Source: DASRJW01 sp964567755 (lineage in GTDB: Bacteria; Krumholzibacteriota; Krumholzibacteriia; G020349025). From it: DNA of 64,000 nt. The DNA lies in NCBI GenBank assembly GCA_964567755.1, contig CAZMNW010000042.1:9998-73997 (forward strand), written 5' to 3'. Position numbers and translations under genes: made by a program. Numbering within the stretch: position 1 is the first letter of the stretch; each line of letters starts with the position of its first letter. A model generated the notes under the pieces. The model saw only the letters and a list, made by a program, of their open reading frames with translations. It did not search any database and was not told where the DNA came from. Below are positions 56,953 through 64,000 of the stretch, in pieces.

Positions 56953-58042
56953 TCGCACCTCCGTCGGCGGACGGGCGCGCCTCGTCGCCGAGGGGGCGTG
57001 GCTCGTCGGCGAGCGGCCGGGCCTCGTCGGTACTGCGCAGTGCCTCCGCCACGCTCTTCACCAGCGCCAGGGCGACAGCGTAACGCATCCGCATCGGCCC
57101 TAGGATGCCGACGTGCCCGTCCCAGCCACCAATCTGGCAACCGGCAGACACCAGGCTGAACGGCAGTTCCTCATGACCCGTCGCGACCCCGATGGTGATG
57201 GTGGGGCTGCCGATGCGATGCTCGCGCAGCATGGTCCCGAGATTCTCCGGGTGATCGAGGATCTTCACCAGCAAACGCAGGTTCTCGGGATCCTGGAATT
57301 CGGGTTGCCCGATGATCTGGGTTGCGCCCTCGAGACGCACCGTCGGCGTCACGCGCTCCTCGAAAACCCGATCCTTCTCGCGCGCCACGGCGCGGGCGAT
57401 GTCGCCGGCATCGCCTGCCCGTTGGGCGAGCGCCGCATCCAAACGCCGGCGCGCGTCGGCAAGCGAGCAACCGACGACGATCTCGTTCAGCATGTGCGCT
57501 GCGCGATCCAACGTCAGGGCGGGATAGCGGCGCGCGAGCGGCAACATGCAGGTGCGGACCATCCCGTCATCGAGGGTGACGACGACGAGCAACCGATCGT
57601 GCTCGAGCTGCACCATCTCGATTCGCTGCACCCGAGCACTCGGATGTTCCTCCACCGCGATGCCGATGCCGACATTGTTCGACAGCGCCGCCAGCAAGTG
57701 CGAGACACGTGTGAGGACTTCCTGCACCGAGTGTCCGGTCCAACCGAGCGCCAGCTCGTCGTGGATGCGACGCACCATGCTTCCGGGCAAACGTGCCGGA
57801 CGGCAGTGCGTCTCGACGTACACGCGATAGCCATCGCGCGTCGGCACGCGGCCTGCCGACGTATGCGGCTGGTGCACGAGTCCCTTTTCTTCCAGGCGCT
57901 GCAGTACGCCGCGAATCGTGGCGCTCGAGACCCCGAGCCCGAGTTCGTCCTGGATGTGGCCGGAGCTCACGGCGCCTGCATCGCGGACGAAAAGTTCGAC
58001 CAAGACTGTCAGTACGGCGCGTTCTCGATCGCTGAGTTGCAT
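56939..58042 (-). CDS. hrcA: heat-inducible transcription repressor HrcA
   Basis: Represses its own operon by binding CIRCE; 367 aa. N-terminal winged helix (RERAVLTVLVELFVRDAGAV, GVSSATIRGVLQRLEEKGLV, PHTSAGRVPTRDGYRVYV) and the C-terminal LREHRIGSPTITIG and GILGPMRMRYAVALALV. The last ~30 residues are a low-complexity DExRPLx repeat not usual in the family. ATG at 58042. Confidence 0.96.
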   Translation of the reverse strand: MQLSDRERAVLTVLVELFVRDAGAVSSGHIQDELGLGVSSATIRGVLQRLEEKGLVHQPHTSAGRVPTRDGYRVYVETHCRPARLPGSMVRRIHDELALGWTGHSVQEVLTRVSHLLAALSNNVGIGIAVEEHPSARVQRIEMVQLEHDRLLVVVTLDDGMVRTCMLPLARRYPALTLDRAAHMLNEIVVGCSLADARRRLDAALAQRAGDAGDIARAVAREKDRVFEERVTPTVRLEGATQIIGQPEFQDPENLRLLVKILDHPENLGTMLREHRIGSPTITIGVATGHEELPFSLVSAGCQIGGWDGHVGILGPMRMRYAVALALVKSVAEALRSTDEARPLADEPRPLGDEARPSADGGASERA

Positions 58043-58056
58043 CTGGAACCTCGGAG

Positions 58057-58083
58057 TTAGCACTCTCCAGTGGCGACTGCTAG
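58057..58083. promoter_or_regulatory. CIRCE element (HrcA operator)
   Basis: TTAGCACTC-N9-GACTGCTAG; consensus is TTAGCACTC-N9-GAGTGCTAA. The left half is perfect and the right half has 7 of 9 matches. It lies 15 nt ahead of hrcA and just downstream of the -10 hexamer, so it should give HrcA autoregulation of hrcA-grpE-dnaK-dnaJ. Confidence 0.85.
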
Positions 58084-59276
58084 ACCGAATGTAGCGACGT
58101 GGGCGGAAGCTTGTCAACTCGGTCCTGGACCGGTTCGAGTTCTGTAAACAGTTGCAAAACAATAGAATCCGAGACCATCCACCCTTTTGGGGTAAGCCCC
58201 AGGCGGGTATCAACGAGCGTGCAGAGCCCGCGGCGCCTCAGGCGCTCGAGGAGCGGGCGGGCGCTTATGAGGTCCCGGTGCCGGAGCTCGATCCCCTCGC
58301 GCTGCCGGAGCCCCAGGAGCACCTCCTCGCGCCAGATCGAGGCAGGCGAAAGCCGTTCCTGCCAGGCGGGTGGCTCCTGTCCGGCCTCGAGCGCCCGCAG
58401 GTAGACCTCCAGGTCCGGCCGGTTGGCTCGACGCCCACCCGCCGACTGCGAGTGTGCACCGGGCCCGAGGCCGACGTACTCGCGCCGACTCCAGTAGGCC
58501 GCATTGTGGCGCGCTCGCCTGCCCGGCAACGCCGCGCTCGAGATTTCGTAATGCTCGTACCCTTTTTTCTGCAGCCATGCCGACACGAACTCGTAGGCCG
58601 ATGCGACGCGCCGCTCCGACCATGGTACGCCTCCCAGCAAGCGGGCGCGCGCCGCCGGCATTTCGAGACAATAGAAGGAGACGTGCGGCGCCGCATGCAC
58701 GTGCAACGACTCGAGCACATGCACGAGCCGGCGGCGGTTGGAATCCGGAATTCCAAGAATCAAGTCGGCGCTCCAGTTGTCGAACTGTCGCGCCACACAG
58801 TCGAGAGCATCCTCGACCTGGCGCAGCGTCGACGCCCGGCCCAGCCGGCGCAGATCGCCCGCATGCAGCGCCTGCACACCGAGGCTGATCCGGTTCACGC
58901 CGCAGGCATGCAGCGCCTCCAGCGTCTCGGCATGCGCCGTTTCGGGATTGCATTCGACGGTGACCTCGTCGAGATCCGCGAGACCCTGCGGCAAGTCCGC
59001 GGCCAGTTCGACCAGGAAGGCCTCGAGAAGCCGTGTCGGCACGTCGCTCGGTGTGCCGCCGCCGAGGTAGAGCGTGCGCAAGCGATCGCCGCGTTGCAGC
59101 CTGCGCGCGACGCGCAGGCGCCATTCGTGCCGCACGGCGTCGAGGAAGCGTGCGAACGCCACGACTCGTTCCGGTCGCGGCACAGTGAAAAAGGTGCAAT
59201 AGGGGCATTGCACGTGACAGAACGGCACGTGGACGTAGACGCCGAAGTCGCAGCCGCTCTTGGCGACACGGGCCAT
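58080..59276 (-). CDS. hemW: HemW-like radical SAM protein
   Basis: 398 aa, related to coproporphyrinogen III oxidase HemN but of the HemW group, which act as heme chaperones rather than oxidases. HVPFCHVQCPYCTFF is the CxxxCxxC radical SAM site; LYLGGGTPSD, VTVECNPET and NRISLGVQA are typical. ATG at 59276, 6 nt after the lepB stop. Its 3' end carries the hrcA promoter and half of the CIRCE element. Confidence 0.93.
   Translation of the reverse strand: MARVAKSGCDFGVYVHVPFCHVQCPYCTFFTVPRPERVVAFARFLDAVRHEWRLRVARRLQRGDRLRTLYLGGGTPSDVPTRLLEAFLVELAADLPQGLADLDEVTVECNPETAHAETLEALHACGVNRISLGVQALHAGDLRRLGRASTLRQVEDALDCVARQFDNWSADLILGIPDSNRRRLVHVLESLHVHAAPHVSFYCLEMPAARARLLGGVPWSERRVASAYEFVSAWLQKKGYEHYEISSAALPGRRARHNAAYWSRREYVGLGPGAHSQSAGGRRANRPDLEVYLRALEAGQEPPAWQERLSPASIWREEVLLGLRQREGIELRHRDLISARPLLERLRRRGLCTLVDTRLGLTPKGWMVSDSIVLQLFTELEPVQDRVDKLPPTSLHSV
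58088..58117 (-). promoter_or_regulatory. sigma70-type promoter of hrcA-grpE-dnaK-dnaJ
   Basis: Minus strand TTGACA (58112-58117), 18-bp spacer, TACATT (58088-58093). It lies inside the last codons of hemW and 5 bp from the CIRCE element. Confidence 0.75.
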
Positions 59277-59282
59277 GAGTCC

Positions 59283-59990
59283 TCAGCGGATGAGATCGCC
59301 GATGCGCGTGAGGCGCAGGAATGGAGCCTGGTGCGTGTCGACCGAGAAGTAAATGAACATGGCCTTGCCGCGCACCCTCGACACCTCGAGCGCGCCCCAG
59401 AAGCGGCTGTCGTGCGAGTTGTCGCGATTGTCTCCCATCATGAAGATGCGCCCTTCCGGGATGACGAGGGGCCCCATGTAGTCGCGTGGCGCCTGTGAAG
59501 GCAGCAACACGCCGCGATCGGTGTGCTGGGTGAAGGGTTCGTCGCGCTTGCGACCGTTGACATACAGCACTTTGCCGCGGACCTCGAGCGTGTCCCCCGC
59601 CACTGCGACGCAACGCTTGATGAAATCACGCCCGTCGGTCGGAGACTTGAACACGATGATGTCGCCGGCCTTGGGCTGACGGAGCGCCGGCAGCCGCCAG
59701 GACGTGAACGGGACCTGCGCGCCATAGAGGAACTTGTTGACGAAGAGGAAATCGCCGATGAGCAAGGTACTTTCCATCGAGCTCGAGGGGATGCGGAACG
59801 CCTGCACCAGAAACTGGCGGAAGAAGAGCGCCAGCGCGAACGCCACGACGATGGCCTCGAACCCTTCGCGCCACTTCGAGCGCGTGCGCGGCGCGCGCTG
59901 CGCCGCAGCCGCCGAGGCCGCCCCTGGTTGCAGCGCTTGTGCCGCCTGTTGCGGCTGGATTGTCTTGATCGTCTTGTCGGATCGCGCCAC
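59283..59990 (-). CDS. lepB: signal peptidase I
   Basis: Cleaves signal peptides of exported proteins; 235 aa with one N-terminal transmembrane helix (AIVVAFALALFFRQFLVQAF). SSSMESTLLIGDFLFVNK holds the catalytic Ser, DFIKRCVAVAGD the Lys, and FMMGDNRDNSHDSRFWG is the C-terminal signature. GTG at 59990 is preferred (GGAG 5 nt upstream); longer frame extensions overlap lepA. Confidence 0.95.
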   Translation of the reverse strand: MARSDKTIKTIQPQQAAQALQPGAASAAAAQRAPRTRSKWREGFEAIVVAFALALFFRQFLVQAFRIPSSSMESTLLIGDFLFVNKFLYGAQVPFTSWRLPALRQPKAGDIIVFKSPTDGRDFIKRCVAVAGDTLEVRGKVLYVNGRKRDEPFTQHTDRGVLLPSQAPRDYMGPLVIPEGRIFMMGDNRDNSHDSRFWGALEVSRVRGKAMFIYFSVDTHQAPFLRLTRIGDLIR

Positions 59991-60036
59991 GCCGGCTCCG
60001 CTTCTTCCGGGCACGCCCCGGCCCTTGAGTTCCAGG

Positions 60037-61833
60037 TTACCGCAGGCGCAGCACCGCCAGGAAGGCCTCCTGGGGTACCTCGACATTGCCCACGCGCTTC
60101 ATCCGTCGCTTGCCTTCGCGCTGTTTCTCCAGCAGCTTGCGCTTGCGGCTGACGTCGCCGCCATAGCATTTGGCGGTGACGTTCTTGCGCAGCGCCGGGA
60201 TCGACGTGCGCGCGATCGCCCGAGACCCGATGCACGCCTGGACAACGACCTCGAACAGCTGGCGCGGGATGAGCTCTTTCAGCTTCTGCGCCATTTCCCG
60301 CCCCCAGGCGTATGCCTTGTCGCGGTGCAGAATGACCGAAAGGGCGTCCACACGGTCGCCGTTGAGCACGATGTCCAGCTTCACCAGATCCCCCGGGCGA
60401 TGCTCCACGAACGTGTAGTCGAAGCTGGCGTAGCCTCGGCTCAGCGACTTCAGCTTGTCGTAGAAGTCGAAGAGGATCTCGGCGAGCGGCAGCTCGTAGA
60501 CCAGCTCGACCCGCTCCCGGTCCAGGTAGTGCATACCCCGGTGCACGCCACGGCGTTCCTGCGCCAGCTGCATCACCGGGCCCAGGAAACCCGCGGGCAG
60601 GATGATCTCGGCGCGGACGAATGGCTCCTCGACGCGCTCGATCTCCTGCGTCGGCGGCATGTGCGCCGGGTTGGCCACACCCAAGCGCTCGCCTTTGGTG
60701 TTGACGACTTCATACTCCACGTTGGGCGTGGTGCAGATCAAACGCATGCCGTACTCGCGTTCCAGTCGCTCTTGCACGATTTCCATGTGCAGCAGTCCCA
60801 AGAACCCGCAGCGGAACCCAAAGCCCAGCGCCGCCGAGGACTCGGCTTCGAACTGCAATGCGGAGTCGTTCAACTTCAGTTTCTCCAGCGACTCGCGCAG
60901 CTCGACGTAATTCTCGGAATCCATGGGATATAGACCGCTGTACACCATCGGCTTGACCTCGCGATACCCCGCGAGCGCCTCCGTGGCGCCGTGTGTCATC
61001 GTGGTGATCGTATCGCCAACGCGCGTGTCGGCGACATTCTTCGCCCCGGGGACGACGTAACCGACCTCACCGGCCGCGAGCGTCTTGCACGGGATGCGAT
61101 CGAGTCGCAGATGGCCCACTTCCAGCGCTTCGAACTCGAGCCCCGACGACATGAAACGGATTTTATCGCCCTGACGCAACACGCCGTGTCGCACGCGCAC
61201 GTAGGCGATGGCGCCAACGAACTGATCGAAGAGCGAATCGAAGATCAGCGCGCGCAACGGGGCTGCCAAATCGCCTTGCGGCGGCGGCACGCGGGCGACG
61301 ATGGCCTCGAGCAGTGAATCGACCCCGAGGCCGGTCTTGGCCGAAACGCGCAACACCTCTTCCGGCAGGCAGCCGAGCACTTCCACGATCTGATGGATGA
61401 CCTCATCGGTGAGGGCTCCCGGCAAGTCCACTTTGTTCACCACCGGCACGAGCGCCAGGCCCTGATCGAGGGCCAGGTACAGGTTGGCGAGCGTCTGCGC
61501 TTCGACCCCCTGCGACGCGTCGACGAGCAGGATGGCGCCTTCGCAGGCCGCCAGGCTGCGCGAGACCTCGTACGAGAAGTCCACGTGACCTGGAGTGTCG
61601 ATCAAGTTGAGCACCAGATCCGTGCCGTCCTGAGCGCGATACTGCATGCGCACGGCGTGGCTCTTGATCGTGATGCCGCGCTCGCGCTCCAGGTCCATGG
61701 AATCGAGGACCTGCGCTTGCATCTGTTTCGATGTCAGCGTGCGCGTACTTTCCAACAGCCGATCGGCCAGCGTCGATTTGCCGTGATCGATGTGCGCGAT
61801 GATGCAGAAGTTGCGGATGTGCTGTTGGTCCAT
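60037..61833 (-). CDS. lepA: elongation factor 4 (LepA)
   Basis: Ribosome-associated GTPase; 598 aa. FCIIAHIDHGKSTLADRLLE (G1), RERGITIK, LIDTPGHVDFSYEVSRSLAA (G3), VVNKVDLPGA (G4), and the LepA-specific C-terminus KKLLEKQREGKRRMK-like in form KRKLLEKQREGKRRMKRVG. Standard lepA-lepB order. Confidence 0.98.
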   Translation of the reverse strand: MDQQHIRNFCIIAHIDHGKSTLADRLLESTRTLTSKQMQAQVLDSMDLERERGITIKSHAVRMQYRAQDGTDLVLNLIDTPGHVDFSYEVSRSLAACEGAILLVDASQGVEAQTLANLYLALDQGLALVPVVNKVDLPGALTDEVIHQIVEVLGCLPEEVLRVSAKTGLGVDSLLEAIVARVPPPQGDLAAPLRALIFDSLFDQFVGAIAYVRVRHGVLRQGDKIRFMSSGLEFEALEVGHLRLDRIPCKTLAAGEVGYVVPGAKNVADTRVGDTITTMTHGATEALAGYREVKPMVYSGLYPMDSENYVELRESLEKLKLNDSALQFEAESSAALGFGFRCGFLGLLHMEIVQERLEREYGMRLICTTPNVEYEVVNTKGERLGVANPAHMPPTQEIERVEEPFVRAEIILPAGFLGPVMQLAQERRGVHRGMHYLDRERVELVYELPLAEILFDFYDKLKSLSRGYASFDYTFVEHRPGDLVKLDIVLNGDRVDALSVILHRDKAYAWGREMAQKLKELIPRQLFEVVVQACIGSRAIARTSIPALRKNVTAKCYGGDVSRKRKLLEKQREGKRRMKRVGNVEVPQEAFLAVLRLR

Positions 61834-61925
61834 GCGGCGGCTCGAATCTCCAGGTCCGGGGACGAAATGCGGGCGCAGTCGCCTGCTCGCACGAGGGACG
61901 CAGGCCCGCCACTCTCGTTGCTCGA

Positions 61926-62513
61926 TCAGAAGCGCAGGCGCAGTGCGCCCCCTTGCACCGAACCGAAGCTCGGCTCGAGTTGCAGCGGCGCGTCGGCGTC
62001 GAAATCGAAAAGGTGCGCGTCGACGTAGGACTGCAGGCCGCTCAGCAGCAGCGTCAACCCCAACAACCAGGTGCTCTGGATGCGGTTGTCACGGTAGAGC
62101 AAGAATAGCGCCTCCGCCTCCTGTTGTGCCGCCACTGCAATTGGGTCCATCGGGTCCACGGGCACGTTCATGAGCGTTTCGTAACGGTTCGCGAGCCTCG
62201 CCTGCACGATGATGTCGCCGATGAAGTAGAAGTGCACGCTTGCGGCCACCAGCGACCAAAACTCGCGCTCGTTGTACAGCTGCCCGAGCCCCGGAAGGAG
62301 GAACGAGCTTACCATCGCCACCGTCGGGTTCTTGTCACGCTGCCACGGCTGCGGCCCACGTTCCACCTCCGGCCTGCCGAACCAATCGCGCAGTGCGAGT
62401 TGCTCCCCCGGCTGCCGTGCCTGCGGCGTGAGTTCCATGCCGGCCGCCGCGACCGACGACGCCAGCAACAACCCGAGCAGAACACCGACTGCCTGTCGCC
62501 TCACCGCGGCCAC
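61926..62513 (-). CDS. DUF5683-like membrane protein
   Basis: 195 aa of unknown function. A signal peptide (AVGVLLGLLLASSVAAAG) is followed by AMVSSFLLPGLGQLYNEREF, the PGLGQxYN motif of DUF5683 and related proteins, then two to three hydrophobic segments. GTG at 62513 is favoured by GAGG 5 nt upstream; several other GTG codons lie just ahead in frame. Downstream of selC on the same strand. Confidence 0.65.
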   Translation of the reverse strand: MAAVRRQAVGVLLGLLLASSVAAAGMELTPQARQPGEQLALRDWFGRPEVERGPQPWQRDKNPTVAMVSSFLLPGLGQLYNEREFWSLVAASVHFYFIGDIIVQARLANRYETLMNVPVDPMDPIAVAAQQEAEALFLLYRDNRIQSTWLLGLTLLLSGLQSYVDAHLFDFDADAPLQLEPSFGSVQGGALRLRF

Positions 62514-62574
62514 ACTCACCTCAGCCACACCCGCAGACCCCGCACGCGCAGAATCCGCACCCGTGCTCGGAGAA

Positions 62575-62671
62575 TGGCGGGAATGTGTGGGAATCGAACC
62601 CACCTCGGATGGTTTTAGCACCCGACAAAGGGTTTGAAGCCCTCGAGGCCCACCAGGACCTATCCACTCCC
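62575..62671 (-). tRNA. selC: tRNA-Sec (anticodon TCA)
   Basis: 97 nt including encoded CCA. The anticodon loop CTTCAAA reads TCA. The long variable arm TCGGGTG-CTAAAAC-CATCCGA and the extended acceptor (GGGAGTG with CATTCCC) are the hallmarks of selenocysteine tRNA. A possible promoter on the minus strand is TTGCCC (62746-62751), 18 bp, TACCAT (62722-62727). It implies UGA-directed selenocysteine use, but no selenoprotein or sel gene is in the window. Confidence 0.93.
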
Positions 62672-62759
62672 GTGCGCAGGCCATTGCACCCGGCTGCGAG
62701 ACACCCGCACACCGACCGGCCATGGTAGGGAACTCGGGACTGCTGGGGCAAGCGACGGT

Positions 62760-63140
62760 TCAACTCCAGCGCGCGAGGGCTTCGATCTCGACACACGCGC
62801 CGACTGGCAACCCGGCCACCGCCACCGTGCTGCGTGCCGGCGGCCGCTGCGGAAAAAACTCAGCGTAGACTCGATTCATCGCCGCAAAATCTTCCATCGT
62901 GGTGAGAAAAACCGTCGTTTTCACCACGTCGTCGAGACTGCCACCAGCGGCCTCGACGATCGCGCGCACGTTCTGCAGCGCCTGGCGTGTCTCGGCCTCG
63001 ATGCCGCCGGACACCAGCTTTCTGGTTTCAGGATCGAGCCCGATCTGTCCGGCCGTGAACAAGAATGGCTCGACGACGATGGCCTGGCTGTACGGGCCGA
63101 TCGCTCCCGGAGCCTGCGTCGTTTGGATGACTCGTCGCAT
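62760..63140 (-). CDS. RidA/YjgF-family protein
   Basis: 126 aa, expected to hydrolyse reactive enamines/imines or a related small-molecule role. APGAIGPYSQAIVVEPFLFT and the C-terminal RPPARSTVAVAGLPVGACVE (with the key Arg) plus VEIEALA are the family signatures. ATG at 63140. Confidence 0.95.
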   Translation of the reverse strand: MRRVIQTTQAPGAIGPYSQAIVVEPFLFTAGQIGLDPETRKLVSGGIEAETRQALQNVRAIVEAAGGSLDDVVKTTVFLTTMEDFAAMNRVYAEFFPQRPPARSTVAVAGLPVGACVEIEALARWS

Positions 63141-63682
63141 GCGGTTCCTCCATCGCGACCAACGCCACACTGGCATCAGGGCGGAAAGGGAGGAGTCTAG
63201 CACGCCATGGACCCGATGGATGCTCCTCACAGTACCGCCACCAGGATCACACCGGACTCGGCGGCGATCGGGTCGTCCGCACCAGAAAGTTGACCAGTCT
63301 AGATCGCGCAGCCTTCGATTCGGCGCTCCGGCGCGACCATCCACGACGCAGCCTCACCCCTGCGAATGGGCTTGGCTGAATCGAGCCACTCTTCCGCATC
63401 GCCAAGGGATTCCCGGCGTCAAACGACGTTCACAGTACCCGCTCTCAAGCTGTCCGCAATTAGCCCTGGGCGATTTTGTACATCCACATATCCGCATGAT
63501 CACGCTGTCAACTCAGTTCACATGCGCGCATCCGTTTCCCGCGGTCATGTCCCAAGGCACGGGATTCCCATCGCACTGTACACGTTGTTCACATCTACGC
63601 ATTCGCATAAGCGGATGGCATGGATGTTGTTCCGCGACAAGGTTCGCCGCTCAATTGTAAACGATAAATTAAATTCGATTTC
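63141..63682. other. intergenic region without a supported gene
   Basis: About 540 bp between ridA and the promoter at 63683. Open frames here have poor codon character and no motifs. The second half, especially 63480-63720, is clearly richer in A+T than the rest of the window. Confidence 0.6.
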
Positions 63683-63711
63683 TTGACATTCGATTCTTCT
63701 TTATCTATAGT
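63683..63711 (+). promoter_or_regulatory. near-consensus sigma70 promoter
   Basis: TTGACA (63683-63688), 17-bp spacer, TATAGT (63706-63711). It is the best promoter match in the window and points at the ORF starting at 63757. Confidence 0.75.
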
Positions 63712-63756
63712 CAGTTCGTCCTCCTCCCAACGTCCGGTTCTCCCAGGTGGGTCACC

Positions 63757-64000
63757 ATGGGTGTGGAGATCGCGATGCCAGAAACCCCCGCTGCCGTGCT
63801 GCGCGCGCAGGGTTCACTCAGCGCTGCAGCACCCTCTACGGATGCTTGCTCTCCCGCCCCGCGCGCGGCGAGCGCAGCCAGCGCCATTCGTGTGACCGGC
63901 ATTCGGGCCGCAATGAAGCAGCCGTCGATCCCGTTCACGGTGCTCACAGGCGATCGCCTTCTTTGTCGTCTCGCCGCTCTCCGCGACTCCATCGCCGTCC
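63757..64000 (+). CDS. hypothetical protein, 3' partial
   Basis: Open frame from ATG at 63757 to the window end, 81 codons so far with no stop and G+C-rich third positions. AGGTGGG lies 5 nt upstream of the ATG and a near-consensus promoter about 45 nt upstream. The first ~50 residues are Ala/Ser/Pro-rich without clear motifs, then RVTGIRAAMKQPSIPFTVL. I do not recognise the family; a second Met at codon 7 is an alternative start. Confidence 0.5.
   Translation, partial: MGVEIAMPETPAAVLRAQGSLSAAAPSTDACSPAPRAASAASAIRVTGIRAAMKQPSIPFTVLTGDRLLCRLAALRDSIAV

Noticed and set aside
63366..63686. 106-aa plus-strand ORF in the right-hand gap
   Set aside because: Atypical codon use, no ribosome binding site and no motif; it ends inside the promoter at 63683.

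Overview
The window looks like chromosomal DNA of a high-GC Gram-negative bacterium (about two thirds G+C by eye, not computed). Gene content and order fit the former Deltaproteobacteria or a related, mostly uncultured phylum such as Binatota or Desulfobacterota: a complete complex I operon with fused nuoCD, split-subunit methylmalonyl-CoA mutase, hrcA-grpE-dnaK-dnaJ, yqeY-cvpA-mutS2-dnaG-rpoD, a bifunctional Rel with an RxKD motif, and a selenocysteine tRNA. The taxonomy is inference. No rRNA, prophage, CRISPR array or transposase gene was seen.

Layout. 1-2.3 kb: korA (5' partial) and korB of a 2-oxoacid:ferredoxin oxidoreductase. 2.3-5.8 kb: an OPT-family transporter and an M16 peptidase in one operon, separated from korB by four 21-bp repeats. 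5.8-7.6 kb: a gene-poor accessory patch holding a 52-bp tandem repeat array split by a toxin-antitoxin cassette with an integron-type attC site. 7.6-14 kb: asnS, then a TPR/zinc-ribbon membrane protein, a DUF4388 protein and a UbiA prenyltransferase on the plus strand, then a polysaccharide deacetylase on the minus strand. 14-30.8 kb: one long minus-strand block, nuoA-N (13 genes) followed by methylmalonyl-CoA mutase (two subunits), dut and the deacetylase. It is led by a good sigma70-type promoter and a Rex-like palindrome. 30.9-36.5 kb: translation genes (rplM-rpsI, rpsB-tsf-pyrH-frr) and maf-mtnA. 36.7-38.6 kb: a GT-C membrane glycosyltransferase. 38.7-45.1 kb: dtd, rel, recJ, rnpB, an RNase HI-like gene, a coiled-coil zinc-ribbon protein, tRNA-Val(CAC) and a CAU tRNA. 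45.2-52.5 kb: rpoD, dnaG, mutS2, cvpA, yqeY. 52.7-53.2 kb: a second attC-like site with a BrnA-like antitoxin and a BrnT remnant. 53.2-58.1 kb: dnaJ, dnaK, grpE, hrcA under a CIRCE element. 58.1-63.1 kb: hemW, lepB, lepA, a DUF5683-like membrane protein, selC and a RidA-family protein. The right edge is an AT-richer gap with a near-consensus promoter and the start of a truncated ORF.

Most of the window is housekeeping. Three observations stand out. First, a 661-bp toxin-antitoxin cassette with an attC-like end sits inside a 52-bp tandem repeat unit, and removing positions 6778-7438 restores a unit of exactly 52 bp. This is the footprint expected of integron-integrase insertion at a secondary G|TT site. 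Second, there is another solitary attC-like site, again directly behind a toxin-antitoxin-type gene, next to dnaJ. Third, two ~140-bp hairpin elements (38624-38765 and 48900-49038) share a core but have different, internally complementary arms, so the stems covary. They may belong to an undescribed structured repeat or RNA family.
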